A stretch of 64,000 nt of DNA from Burkholderiaceae bacterium (GTDB taxonomy: Bacteria; Pseudomonadota; Gammaproteobacteria; Burkholderiales; Burkholderiaceae_B). The position numbers and the translations under genes are program-made. Below, in pieces: positions 31,116 to 40,523 of the stretch (positions are counted from its first letter, which is position 1; each line of letters starts with the position of its first letter). Location of the stretch: positions 1 to 64,000 of the forward strand of contig SCSG01000008.1 in NCBI GenBank assembly GCA_004322135.1, in the 5' to 3' direction. The notes beneath the pieces were generated by a model, which saw nothing but the letters and a program-made list of their open reading frames with translations, was not told where the DNA came from and did not search any database.

Positions 31116-31604
31116 ATGGAAGCCCTGGAGATTTTGTTCAACTCGCCATGGTATTGGCTGATTGCAGGCGTCCTGCTGGCCGCGGCCGAAGCCGCCGCGC
31201 CGGGTATCCTGCTGCTCTGGATCGGCCTTGGCGCCATAGCCGTGGGCATCTTTGTCGCCATCTGGCCGGACGCACCACTAACTGCCCAACTAATCGTGCT
31301 GGCCATTTGCATGCTGGCAGCAGTTCTAAGCGGAATCCGCTACCAGTCCAGGGCAAAAAATTCGGACGGGGCTAGCAGCCTGAACTCCGGGCTGACCAAC
31401 TACGTGGGGCGCCAGGCCACAGCCATCAGCGACTTCCAGAGCGGTTCCGGCCGCGTCCGCGTCGACGACACCTTCTATTCGGCCACCTCACCGGACCCCG
31501 TGACTCAAGGCGAAACCGTCATTATCCGCGCCGTGCACAATGGGGTTTTCCTTGTAGGCAAGGGATTGAAAAGCGCAGAGGCATCAGGCGGCGCCAATAC
31601 ATAG
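31116..31604 (+). CDS. NfeD-family membrane protein
   Basis: 162-residue short NfeD: three or so membrane helices (about 10-75) followed by an OB-fold C-terminal domain (GLTNYVGRQATAISDFQSGSGRVRVDDTFYSA, GETVIIRAVHNGVFLVGK). It partners SPFH proteins, encoded directly upstream. The protease domain of long NfeD forms is absent, as usual for this subtype. Confidence 0.92.
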   Translation: MEALEILFNSPWYWLIAGVLLAAAEAAAPGILLLWIGLGAIAVGIFVAIWPDAPLTAQLIVLAICMLAAVLSGIRYQSRAKNSDGASSLNSGLTNYVGRQATAISDFQSGSGRVRVDDTFYSATSPDPVTQGETVIIRAVHNGVFLVGKGLKSAEASGGANT

Positions 31605-31730
31605 GCTTCTCGGGCTTACCCTTGTCTTAGCCAAAAAAATAACCCACCTGCAACAGTGTGGGCTGGCTTGGCTCCAGTCCGGTCTCTGGTCTGGTCTAGC
31701 CTCTGGCACCTGTCTGGAGATGCGTTGACC

Positions 31731-32297
31731 CTAGGCTGTCTTGCGCGCCAGCATGGTCGCAAATCGCAGCCGGGCGCCATTGTGCATGGTGCCGACGTCT
31801 TCGTTGTATTTGACCAGCTCCCACCCCTTGTAAGCGGCGCTTAGCTGGCCTGGCCCGAAGGTAAACGGGAAATTCATGGGGCACGGGTAGTCGGCGGTAT
31901 CCATGGCACAAACAATCAGGTTGTACCCCCCGACCCGAGTATGCTGTTGCATGTCGGCCAGCACCGCATCGACCCTGGATGAATCGATGAACATCAACGT
32001 CACCGTACACGCAATGAAATCGTAATCCGCATCCAGGGTTGCGTCGCTGATGTCGTACATGCGCGGCGTTATGGTATCGATGCCTTCCTGGCTGACGATC
32101 GACTGCAACTGCCCAAGTGCATTCGCGTTGACGTCCACTGCAGTGACCACAAAACCTTGCTGACCAAGGTAAAGCGCATTACGTCCGCCGGAGCACCCCA
32201 TATCCAGGGCGTCGCCAGGGTTGACGACCTGACAGGCTGAAACGACTTCGCTATGCGCCGCGTTCAATCCATATTTTTGATTCAAATCTTCGGCCAC
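31731..32297 (-). CDS. tehB: TehB-like SAM-dependent methyltransferase
   Basis: 188-residue class I methyltransferase. The AdoMet loop reads ALDMGCSGGRNALYLG; the EVV...GDALD and YDFIACTVTLMFID segments match TehB, the tellurite-resistance enzyme. It stands alone, without tehA. TehB can methylate tellurite or selenite in vitro; the physiological substrate is uncertain. The start MAEDLNQKYG is the usual TehB N-terminus (normally ending in ...KYGLTRTHSEV). Confidence 0.88.
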   Translation of the reverse strand: MAEDLNQKYGLNAAHSEVVSACQVVNPGDALDMGCSGGRNALYLGQQGFVVTAVDVNANALGQLQSIVSQEGIDTITPRMYDISDATLDADYDFIACTVTLMFIDSSRVDAVLADMQQHTRVGGYNLIVCAMDTADYPCPMNFPFTFGPGQLSAAYKGWELVKYNEDVGTMHNGARLRFATMLARKTA

Positions 32298-32406
32298 TTG
32301 GGTTCCTTATTCAATATTCCGGTAGTGTAGATCGGCGCTGACCGATGCGGCTCCAAAACCATATGCGCGAAAGGACAAAACTCTCTTCAGCATTCAGGGC
32401 CTCATG

Positions 32407-35400
32407 TCAGTGCAGGTCGAAATCCACGCCCGGGGCGGTGCTGTCACCGCTTGCCACATCGACCTTGGGCGCCACAATAAAGATCCGATCGGCCAGATTC
32501 CCGTCCGTTGCCAGGATCTGTTCATAAACGGCCTGCGCACGCGTCTGGGCAAGTTTTTTCAGAGACTGCTTGTTCAGCGGAGCGGCGGCCAGCAGCATGG
32601 CCTTCATCTGTTCCGGGGGGATCGATTTGGCGAAGCCAATGAAGTTGCGTGGCTTGTCCTTGATCTTGGTGTCGCTGTAGACCTCCTCCAGATACTTGGC
32701 GCGGTCAGCGTCGGTCAGCGGGGTGCCTGTCGCATCGGACTTCTTGCTGCCGGCCGCCCGCGCCTTGAGTTTGCGCATCTGGCCGTCCAGCCAGGCCTGG
32801 CGCAACCCCGCCTCGTCGACCTGTTGGTTGGCGTGGCCGGCGATGTCCATGGTCAAGGAGGGACGGTCGGAAAGCGCCTTGACCAAGGTGGCAATGCTGG
32901 ACCTGGCATTACTGTCGAGTGCGGCACTGCCAGGCGAGAAGTCGATGTGCGACAGGTCGGCGCCGCTGCCAAAGGCTGCGGCCAATAGCTTGAAGGGCGC
33001 GGTTACCGCCTTGGTCAAGGTGTTCACGATCACCTGAACGATGATGCCGCCCACTGAAAATTGCGGATCGTCCAGTGAGCCGGAAATTGGCAGATTAATG
33101 TCGATATTGCCGCTGGAGTCCTTCAACAGGGCAACAGCCAATAGCACCGGCAGTTTGACCGCATCGGTGCTACCCGACGGCTTGCCAAAGGTGAGCTGGT
33201 TAAGCACCACTCTGTTGCTGGCCTGCAGGGCGCGGTTCTTGATCTGGTATTGCAAGTCGACTGAAAGCTTGCCACGCTCGATGGCATAGCCCACATATTT
33301 GGACGAATACGTAGTGAACCGAGGCAGATCCACGCCCCTGGCCACGGCCTTGAGGTCCAGTGCCAGGTAGCGCGAGAATGGCTGCACCGTGCCCGAGACC
33401 GAGAAGGGAGCCGTGCGGTAGACGCGACCCTTGACGCTGACTTTGGCCGGAGTGGGCTTGACCGAAGACACTGCCGTCAGGGTGCCTTCGATGGAGGACA
33501 GCTCGGCGCGGTAGTTGGGTCGCACGAAATGGTCGTTGAACGTCATGCGACCGCGCTTGAGCTTGACGCTGTGAATCGAGATGTCAGGCCCGGCTGCGGC
33601 GTGACGGGCCTCTGGCTGCCCCTTCCCGGCCGCATGAGTCCGGCGGGTTTGCGTATCCCGGGTGATGGAGCCGGCGGCCTTGCCCTTGCCCACTAGGACA
33701 TCTGCCACATTCAGGTGAGCGCTATTGTTGAGCAAAACGTTGCCGTAGAAGTCATCCAGCAAAATATCGCCCAGCCCCAACTGGAGTTTCGACCCATCCA
33801 TGGCAACGTGCATATTACTCAGGCCAAGATGCTTCCAGTTTAGAAATGGCGCCTTGTCCACGCGATCCTGGAGGTCGAGGTCATTGACCTGAACCGCGCC
33901 GCGCCATTCCGCCTGCATGGGCTCGCCCTGATGGGCCAGGGCGAATTCCGCGTTGCCACGCGCACCTAAAGACAGGCTGCGCACCGTGGCGTTCAGGCGG
34001 GATGCAATGAAGGGGGCGAGCGACGCGGCGTTGAACTTGGCAAGATCGACCGAGGTTTTCAGCGTCAAGGGCTGCGTCGTGAAGGAGCCTTTAAGTGCCA
34101 GCGTGCCTACTTTCTGGATGCCGTCGGCCTGGAAGGTGAAGTTCGTTGACTTGGCGTCCAGGGCCAATCGATCGGCCTTCAGCGTCAGCGATCCGACGGA
34201 CAGATCCACACCGGGCTTGACAGCGTCGTCGCGGGCGGCAAATTGCGCCAGGCCCAGCGTCACGTCACGGGCTTGAATTCCGGTGCCTGCCACCTCGACG
34301 TTGCCATCCAGGCTTAGTTGGCCTTTTTGTAGGGTTATGGGCGCGAAATGATGCACCGCCGCCGCAAGCGGAGCCAATTCCAGCTTGTTGAGCTGAACCT
34401 GCGCCTGAATCGAGAGCGGCTGCAGGACTACGGGTGCCTGTACCCGTAGTGAGCTGCCGTCCGACGGGTTGTCCATGTTCATCTGCACGAGCATGGGCTG
34501 ATCTGCGCTTTGCGGCAACGAGATATGCTGAATCTCGGCGCTCAAGCCCTTCAGCGGATAGTCCAGGCCAACAGGGTCATCGCGCAGATTCACGCCCCCA
34601 GTTTCAAGCCTTACGGTGTCAATGGAAATTTTCCAGGCGGACGTATCCGGTTTGGCGGACGCGGTAGCGAGTACGGCAGATGCGGGCGCGGCGGATGCAG
34701 GGCTGGGTTTCGGGGCGATTGGCGCCGCAGACGCCGACCTACCCAATTTGGAAAAGCCGGCCGCCACGCGCTGCCAGTTCAACTGCTGAGCATCGCGGTG
34801 CACTTCCACCTGCGGTTTTTCCAGTGTCACGCTTCCGATGGAAACCGTCCGCGCGCCCAGATCTGCCGACACCCCCTGAAATTTCAGGCTTCCCCAGGCC
34901 AGCAGCGGCGCGCCTGAAGATTCGGTCACGTCGAGCTGACGCAAGCCCAGGTCCCCTTGTACGCGGATACGCGGCGCGGCGTTCCGCGGCTCTTCGAACA
35001 ACACCTGCAGCCTGGAATCAAGCAAGGCACTCTTGAGGCGGACGGGCAAAGGCACAGGCCAGAAGTCCGCCCATTTGTCGAGCGCCAGCCCGTCCAGCGT
35101 CACGGCCAGCGTGGACGTGGGCACAGTGTCGAAAGGCAAGGCCGTACCGGTCAGATCGAACGGACTGCCGTTGATGAGCATATGCACTTCGGGCTGCACG
35201 TCGATCTTGGTCGCGTACGCGAGTGTCGAGATGAAGGGAATGCCGAGCTTGAGGTCGGCGATCGTCTGCTTGCGGCCGGTCACGCGGTCGTCAAGGCTGA
35301 TGGTGCCGCCGGTCAGCAGCATGTTGTTCAGGGAGAAACGTGGCCAGCCCTTCGATTCCGCCTGGGACTTGTCCTGCTGATCCGCCGACATCTTCTCCAG

Positions 35401-35808
35401 TCGTTCGACAATGTCGGAAAAATTGAAATGCGTGGCATGCTGGCGCACCAACGAGACTTGAGGCCGATCGATATGGATGCGGTCGAGTATGGGCGCGAAC
35501 AGCAAGAGGGAGCGCCACGCCACCCTCAGGTCGATCTCGCCAATCGTCAGCAGCGGTGCAGTGGACTGAGGTTCATCGATGACAAGATTTCGGGCATCCA
35601 GCGCCAGCGTAAGAGGGTCGAAGCGGATTTCACCCACATCCACCCGGCGGCCCAGCAATTCAGCCACGTTGTGGGTAAGCACATGATGCACGGCCTTCGG
35701 CACAAGCCAGGCCGACAATGCCGCCAAAATAAGCAGCGCGGCCGCACAGCCAGCCAGTATCTTGACGGTTCGTGGGCTAAGCTTCAGGACAGGCATCTGC
35801 AATGGCAT
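32407..35808 (-). CDS. DUF748 (AsmA-like) envelope protein
   Basis: 1133-residue protein anchored by one N-terminal membrane helix (about 15-35, LAGCAAALLILAALSAWLVP), followed by long repeated beta-rich AsmA/DUF748 modules. The C-terminal part (FSPGSAALDSNARSSIATLVKALSDRPSLTMDIAGHA) resembles an OmpA-like peptidoglycan-binding segment. Such proteins may bridge the periplasm and move lipids, a role shown for some AsmA relatives. The start at MPLQMPVLK is preferred because GGGAG precedes it. It is a single gene. Confidence 0.88.
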   Translation of the reverse strand: MPLQMPVLKLSPRTVKILAGCAAALLILAALSAWLVPKAVHHVLTHNVAELLGRRVDVGEIRFDPLTLALDARNLVIDEPQSTAPLLTIGEIDLRVAWRSLLLFAPILDRIHIDRPQVSLVRQHATHFNFSDIVERLEKMSADQQDKSQAESKGWPRFSLNNMLLTGGTISLDDRVTGRKQTIADLKLGIPFISTLAYATKIDVQPEVHMLINGSPFDLTGTALPFDTVPTSTLAVTLDGLALDKWADFWPVPLPVRLKSALLDSRLQVLFEEPRNAAPRIRVQGDLGLRQLDVTESSGAPLLAWGSLKFQGVSADLGARTVSIGSVTLEKPQVEVHRDAQQLNWQRVAAGFSKLGRSASAAPIAPKPSPASAAPASAVLATASAKPDTSAWKISIDTVRLETGGVNLRDDPVGLDYPLKGLSAEIQHISLPQSADQPMLVQMNMDNPSDGSSLRVQAPVVLQPLSIQAQVQLNKLELAPLAAAVHHFAPITLQKGQLSLDGNVEVAGTGIQARDVTLGLAQFAARDDAVKPGVDLSVGSLTLKADRLALDAKSTNFTFQADGIQKVGTLALKGSFTTQPLTLKTSVDLAKFNAASLAPFIASRLNATVRSLSLGARGNAEFALAHQGEPMQAEWRGAVQVNDLDLQDRVDKAPFLNWKHLGLSNMHVAMDGSKLQLGLGDILLDDFYGNVLLNNSAHLNVADVLVGKGKAAGSITRDTQTRRTHAAGKGQPEARHAAAGPDISIHSVKLKRGRMTFNDHFVRPNYRAELSSIEGTLTAVSSVKPTPAKVSVKGRVYRTAPFSVSGTVQPFSRYLALDLKAVARGVDLPRFTTYSSKYVGYAIERGKLSVDLQYQIKNRALQASNRVVLNQLTFGKPSGSTDAVKLPVLLAVALLKDSSGNIDINLPISGSLDDPQFSVGGIIVQVIVNTLTKAVTAPFKLLAAAFGSGADLSHIDFSPGSAALDSNARSSIATLVKALSDRPSLTMDIAGHANQQVDEAGLRQAWLDGQMRKLKARAAGSKKSDATGTPLTDADRAKYLEEVYSDTKIKDKPRNFIGFAKSIPPEQMKAMLLAAAPLNKQSLKKLAQTRAQAVYEQILATDGNLADRIFIVAPKVDVASGDSTAPGVDFDLH

Positions 35809-36056
35809 CGTACGTGCTCCCGGCCATGTGCACAGGGGCAGTCCTCCCGCACACGTCAAATATTAAGCAGCATGATAACAAACACGGCCTCAAAAATGAG
35901 GTATCTGAGTTGTCGGAAAGCGGGAGATGCCTCGTAATATGCCTCATTAGTCGAGGCATGCAACGACAGCACCACAGACGACTGCACACAACAAAAAACC
36001 CGCAAGCCTTTCCGCAAGCGGGTTTCGCAGACTACCTGAAACTACGGTAGACAACC

Positions 36057-37313
36057 TTACATGTTGTCGATCATGACCTGGCCGAAGCCTGAGCAGGAGA
36101 CCTGGGTGGCGCCTTCAAGCTGGCGCGCGAAGTCGTAGGTGACCTTTTTCGACAGGATGGATTTTTCCATGCTTTGAACGATGCGGTCAGCCGCTTCGGT
36201 CCAGCCCATGTGGCGCAGCATCATTTCGGCAGAAAGGATCAAGGAGCCTGGGTTCACGTAATCCTTGCCCGCGTATTTGGGCGCAGTGCCGTGCGTGGCT
36301 TCAAACATGGCGACGGAATCGGACAAATTGGCGCCCGGGGCAATACCAATGCCACCAACCTGAGCCGCCAGCGCGTCGGAGATGTAATCACCATTCAGGT
36401 TAAGCGTGGCAATAACATCGTATTCGGCCGGACGCAGCAGAATCTGCTGCAGGAAGGCATCGGCGATGACGTCCTTGACGATAATATCGCGGCCCGTCTT
36501 GGGATTCTTGAACTTGCACCACGGACCGCCATCGATAAGTTTGGCGCCGAACTCCTTGAGCGCCAGCTCGTAGCCCCAGTCACGGAAGCTGCCTTCCGTA
36601 AACTTCATGATATTGCCCTTATGCACCAGCGTAACGGTAGGCCGGTCGTTGTCGATGGCATACTGGATGGCCTTGCGCACCAGGCGCTGCGTACCCTCGC
36701 GCGACACGGGTTTGACACCAATGCCGGACGTGGCCGGGAAGCGGATTTTGGTGACGCCAAGCTTGGTCTGAAGAAAATCGATCAGCAGCTTGGCCTTTTC
36801 AGACTCGGCCTCGAACTCGATGCCGGCATAAATATCTTCCGAGTTCTCGCGGAAAATGACCATATTGGTTTTGTCGGGCTCGCGAACCGGTGAAGGTACG
36901 CCCTTGTAGTGACGCACCGGGCGCAGGCAGACATACAAGTCGAGCAGTTGGCGCAAAGCCACGTTCAGCGAGCGAATGCCACCCCCAACAGGAGTCGTGA
37001 GCGGACCCTTGATGGACACGACGTATTCCTTGACCGCCTCCAGGGTTTCGTCGGGAAGCCAGACGTCCGGGCCATAAATCTTTGTGGACTTTTCACCCGC
37101 GTAAACTTCCATCCAGTGGATCTTGCGCTTGCCGCTGTAAGCCTTGGCTACGGCCGCGTCCACGACCTTAAGCATGACCGGCGAGATGTCGGCGCCAGTG
37201 CCGTCGCCTTCGATGTAAGGCAGAATGGGTTCGTCAGGGACGTTGAGCGAAAAATCGGCGTTGACGGTTATTTTTTGACCCGACGAAGGGACCTTAATAT
37301 GCTGATAAGCCAT
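36057..37313 (-). CDS. icd: Isocitrate dehydrogenase (NADP+)
   Basis: 418-residue TCA-cycle enzyme that oxidises isocitrate to 2-oxoglutarate. Substrate-binding segment [16 protein letters not shown] and the phosphorylation-loop-like [15 protein letters not shown] are intact, with [13 protein letters not shown] and the metal-binding [10 protein letters not shown]. The start is set at [12 protein letters not shown]; 39 upstream codons include a long hairpin and are not coding. A terminator-like region and no partner gene follow. A 16-bp inverted repeat lies 50 nt upstream of the start. Confidence 0.97.
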   Translation of the reverse strand: MAYQHIKVPSSGQKITVNADFSLNVPDEPILPYIEGDGTGADISPVMLKVVDAAVAKAYSGKRKIHWMEVYAGEKSTKIYGPDVWLPDETLEAVKEYVVSIKGPLTTPVGGGIRSLNVALRQLLDLYVCLRPVRHYKGVPSPVREPDKTNMVIFRENSEDIYAGIEFEAESEKAKLLIDFLQTKLGVTKIRFPATSGIGVKPVSREGTQRLVRKAIQYAIDNDRPTVTLVHKGNIMKFTEGSFRDWGYELALKEFGAKLIDGGPWCKFKNPKTGRDIIVKDVIADAFLQQILLRPAEYDVIATLNLNGDYISDALAAQVGGIGIAPGANLSDSVAMFEATHGTAPKYAGKDYVNPGSLILSAEMMLRHMGWTEAADRIVQSMEKSILSKKVTYDFARQLEGATQVSCSGFGQVMIDNM

Positions 37314-37363
37314 GGATGCTCCAGTTGCTCCATTGATGGAAGAGTGGTGCCGGGTAGACAACA

Positions 37364-37405
37364 GTCTGAACAGGCGTCGCACAACAATACGACGCCTGTT
37401 CAGAC
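37364..37405 (-). promoter_or_regulatory. 16-bp perfect inverted repeat upstream of icd
   Basis: GTCTGAACAGGCGTCG and its exact complement are separated by 10 nt (37380-37389). In the icd transcript this would be a very stable hairpin about 50 nt before the start. It is not followed by a T-run on the minus strand, so it is not an ordinary terminator there. On the plus strand a CATTTTTCG follows, which is a weak terminator without an upstream gene. Confidence 0.7.
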
Positions 37406-37551
37406 CATTTTTCGAGGCTGTGCGGACCACATTATAAACGTAGTCTTATACAAGACTAGTGTAACCCAGAACCTCCCGACATTTTAACGGCTAACCGCAG
37501 GCGCTGGGTACCACGGGTAAAATGAACGTTTCACCATTTGCCTGCACCACC

Positions 37552-37980
37552 ATGTTCAATCCAACCCGGGAAGAAGTTCGGCAGTTCTTTACCGAGGCCT
37601 GGCGTAAATACCGAAAGAACGAAATTCTTACTCCACTTGAAGCCATGGCGGCCGACTGGGCCATGCAGCACCCCGAATACCACGACGTGCTCGAAAATCC
37701 CGATGCCGCAAACCTTGACTACACCGTCGAGCAGGGGCAAACCAACCCATTCCTGCACCTGTCCATGCACTTGGCCATCTCAGAACAGCTGCAAGTCGAC
37801 CAGCCGCCAGGCATACGTGCCGCGCACCAGCAACTGCTGGCCACGCATACCCCGCACGAAGCCGCGCACGAAATCATGGAGTGTTTGGGAGAGGTGGTCT
37901 GGGAGGCCCAGCGACTGGGCACACCCTTCAGTAACGAAAGCTACCTGGACCTGATCAGGCGACGCGTCAGCCGCCGCTAG
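37552..37980 (+). CDS. DUF1841 family protein
   Basis: 142-residue soluble protein of the DUF1841 family: it begins MFNPTREEVRQFF and contains ILTPLEAMAADWAMQHPEYH, NPFLHLSMHLAISEQLQVDQPPG and HEAAHEIMECLGEVVWEAQR. Function unknown; the conserved His residues (HLSMHL, HEAAHEIMECL) suggest a metal site, an inference. The start at MFNPT is the family start; the earlier frame opening (37522) is not used. It is divergent from icd. Confidence 0.9.
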   Translation: MFNPTREEVRQFFTEAWRKYRKNEILTPLEAMAADWAMQHPEYHDVLENPDAANLDYTVEQGQTNPFLHLSMHLAISEQLQVDQPPGIRAAHQQLLATHTPHEAAHEIMECLGEVVWEAQRLGTPFSNESYLDLIRRRVSRR

Positions 37981-38076
37981 TGTGGCGCACATACCGGCTT
38001 CTTGCTCGTGCCGGCGTGCTTGAGTAGCCTGCCGGGCCTGGTACCTTGGTGGTACCTGCCCCGCTACTACTTGTGC

Positions 38077-38439
38077 CTACTTGTGCACCGACAAAGGCGT
38101 GGGCAAAGTGGAGATCCACGCGGCGATATTTTCGACGTCGGCTTCACTTAGCTGTGCGGCCATTGCACCCATGATGGGATTCTTGCGCACATTGGCGGAT
38201 GCTGGCGCGCCAGCCTGGCCGCGCTTGTAAGCCGTCAGCGCATGAGCAATGTAGTCAGCATGCTGACCTGCCAGAATCGGATAGGCCGGCATGATGGCCG
38301 TTTTGGCATCGGCGCCATGGCAGCTGGCACACGTGTATTTTTGGAATGCGGCATGGCCGGCAGCGATATCAGCCGCGCCAGCAGTTGAGCCAACAGCCAT
38401 GAACAGGGCGCCCACCGCAGCGAGAGTCAGTTTTTTCAT
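38077..38439 (-). CDS. Small periplasmic cytochrome c (c553/c4-like)
   Basis: 120 residues with signal peptide (MKKLTLAAVGALFMAVGSTAGA) and one haem site CASCH (about 37-41). An axial methionine is available in NPIMGAMA. It forms a pair with the cytochrome c gene 12 nt upstream on the same strand. Such pairs deliver electrons to cbb3-type or other terminal oxidases. Confidence 0.9.
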   Translation of the reverse strand: MKKLTLAAVGALFMAVGSTAGAADIAAGHAAFQKYTCASCHGADAKTAIMPAYPILAGQHADYIAHALTAYKRGQAGAPASANVRKNPIMGAMAAQLSEADVENIAAWISTLPTPLSVHK

Positions 38440-38451
38440 TTGAGCCCCTGA

Positions 38452-38817
38452 TTATTTAACTTCGAGTTTAAGACCGGAATAATAGGCGGCGATATCGGCC
38501 ATTTCCTGGTCGGTCAACCCCCGCGCAATAGATTGCATGGTGGGGAAGGTACGCGCGCCGCTGGCATATTCTTTCAAGGCCGCCACGATGTACGCGGCGT
38601 TTTGCCCGGCTATCATGGGAACGTGATAAACCTCGGGGTAGCTGGCCCTGTAGCCCTTGATGCCATGGCATCCGATACACATTGAAATCTGGCCAATAGC
38701 GGCTTTCGCGCTTCCCACCGGGGCATCAGCCGCACTGGCCGCACCCACGAATCCACAGGACGCCGCTGTGACAGCGAGCGTAGACATTACACGCATCAGG
38801 TTAATTCGCAACTTCAT
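38452..38817 (-). CDS. Small periplasmic cytochrome c
   Basis: 121 residues from MKLRINLMRVMSTLA, with signal peptide ending GAASA and a single haem site CIGCH. The segment RASYPEVYHVPMIAGQNAAYIVAALKEYASG has the spacing of cytochromes c553/c4. The long upstream frame (38818-38928) has no signal peptide and is discarded. First gene of a two-gene cytochrome operon. The two products are related, most likely by an old duplication. Confidence 0.9.
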   Translation of the reverse strand: MKLRINLMRVMSTLAVTAASCGFVGAASAADAPVGSAKAAIGQISMCIGCHGIKGYRASYPEVYHVPMIAGQNAAYIVAALKEYASGARTFPTMQSIARGLTDQEMADIAAYYSGLKLEVK

Positions 38818-38949
38818 AGTAGCTCTTGTTTGGCGGTAAATAAAAGTCGGCCCTCTCCTTCTGAACCGACGAACCTCAGCGATTGTACGATAATTGTGAC
38901 TGCGCGTGCCACGCATCCCTATCAACATCGCTACTTTACGGATTTAACC

Positions 38950-39822
38950 ATGACTTCCCCCTCCCGGGCTTTCCCTTCCGAACGTTTCTCTGGAACCGAA
39001 CGCTACGTCGCCACGGATGACCTGAAAATGGCTGTCAACGCGGCGCTCTCACTGCAGCGGCCACTGCTCGTCAAGGGCGAGCCGGGCACGGGCAAAACCA
39101 TGCTGGCCGAAGAAGTTGCTGCGGCATTGCACCGCCCGCTGCTGCAATGGCATATAAAGTCCACCACCAAGGCACATCAGGGCCTGTACGAATACGACGC
39201 CGTCTCGCGCCTGCGCGACTCACAACTGGGCGATGAAAAAGTACGCGACATCGCAAACTACATCGTCAAGGGCGTGCTGTGGGAAGCCTTTGACGCCGAC
39301 GAGCCCGTGGTCATACTGATCGACGAAATCGACAAGGCCGACATCGAATTTCCCAACGACCTGCTGCGCGAACTGGACCGCATGGAATTCCACGTGTATG
39401 AAACGCGGCAAACCATCCAGGCGCGACACCGCCCGCTCATCATCATCACGTCCAACAACGAAAAAGAGCTGCCTGATGCCTTCTTGCGCCGCTGTTTCTT
39501 TCACTACATCAATTTCCCCGATCGCCAGACCATGCAGGACATTGTGGCGGTGCACTACCCGGACATTCGCAAGGACGTGCTAAGCAGCGCACTGGATACA
39601 TTCTTTGCTTTGCGCGACACGCCGGGGCTCAGGAAAAAGCCGTCGACCTCCGAGTTCCTGGACTGGCTGCGGCTACTGCTGAACGAAGCCGTACCCGCCG
39701 CGGACATCAACCGCGTCGAAGGTGAATTGCCCCTGATGGCGGGGGCGCTGCTCAAGAGCGAGCAAGACCTCGTCCTGCTGCAGCGCCTGGCCGCGCTGAC
39801 ACGAGCCGGTCTGCGCCGCTGA
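38950..39822 (+). CDS. MoxR-family AAA+ ATPase
   Basis: 290-residue chaperone ATPase. Walker A GEPGTGKTML, Walker B VILIDEIDKAD and the sensor ITSNNEKELPDAFLRRC are intact. MoxR ATPases act with VWA proteins to mature metalloenzymes such as CO dehydrogenase. The VWA gene is two genes downstream (40513), with an acetyltransferase between. The start is set at MTSPSRAFPSERF, with the upstream frame discarded. Confidence 0.93.
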   Translation: MTSPSRAFPSERFSGTERYVATDDLKMAVNAALSLQRPLLVKGEPGTGKTMLAEEVAAALHRPLLQWHIKSTTKAHQGLYEYDAVSRLRDSQLGDEKVRDIANYIVKGVLWEAFDADEPVVILIDEIDKADIEFPNDLLRELDRMEFHVYETRQTIQARHRPLIIITSNNEKELPDAFLRRCFFHYINFPDRQTMQDIVAVHYPDIRKDVLSSALDTFFALRDTPGLRKKPSTSEFLDWLRLLLNEAVPAADINRVEGELPLMAGALLKSEQDLVLLQRLAALTRAGLRR

Positions 39823-39905
39823 CACAAACGCCAGGGCAAACGGTCCACAACAAACCATCAGCTACAAATCCATCGCATCCGAAGCCATACATTACGGGAG
39901 GCGTA

Positions 39906-40523
39906 ATGGCAGCAACACAAGAATTTCATCAGCGACCCGCGCCAGTAACCCTGGAAGGGTATGGGGTAAAACTTGTTCCACTTCAACTGGAACACGCGCC
40001 AAGCCTGGAAAAAGCGGCCGCGGACGGCAATTTGTGGCAATTGCGGATTACATCAGTACCCGCACCTGGCACCACCACAGCCTACATCGAAGCGGCCCTG
40101 AAAGGACTGCAGGACGGCATCATGCTGCCTTTCGCCGTCATTGAGCAGGGCGGTGGCAGCATCATAGGTACAACCCGCTATCATGACATCGTCCCACCCA
40201 TCGCACGGCTGGAAATCGGCTACACGTGGTATGCGAAGAGCTGGCAGCACACGCACGTGAACACCGCCTGCAAGCGGCTGCTGCTGGCCCATGCCTTCGA
40301 GTCACTTGGCGCGCAGGTCGTAGGCTGGCGCACCGACAATTTCAACTACGCCTCGCAGCACGCCATCGAACGCCTGGGTGCCCACAAGGACGGTATCCTG
40401 CGGCACCACAAGCTGCGCCGCGACGGTACGGTGCGTGACTCGGTCATGTACAGCATGCTGGCCAGCGAATGGCCCGAGGTCGACAGACACCTGGAATCAC
40501 TGAGTCTGCGCCATGCTGACTGA
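39906..40523 (+). CDS. GNAT-family N-acetyltransferase
   Basis: 205-residue acetyltransferase of the RimJ/RimL type: ARLEIGYTWYAKSWQHTHVNTACKRLLLAHAFE carries the acetyl-CoA region, followed by VVGWRTDNFNYASQHAIERLGAHKDGILRHH. The first 25 residues match the usual APVTLEGYGVKLVPLQ start. Preceded by GGGAGG 4 nt before ATG. It overlaps the VWA gene by 11 nt, so it is translated with it. Substrate unknown. Confidence 0.88.
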   Translation: MAATQEFHQRPAPVTLEGYGVKLVPLQLEHAPSLEKAAADGNLWQLRITSVPAPGTTTAYIEAALKGLQDGIMLPFAVIEQGGGSIIGTTRYHDIVPPIARLEIGYTWYAKSWQHTHVNTACKRLLLAHAFESLGAQVVGWRTDNFNYASQHAIERLGAHKDGILRHHKLRRDGTVRDSVMYSMLASEWPEVDRHLESLSLRHAD

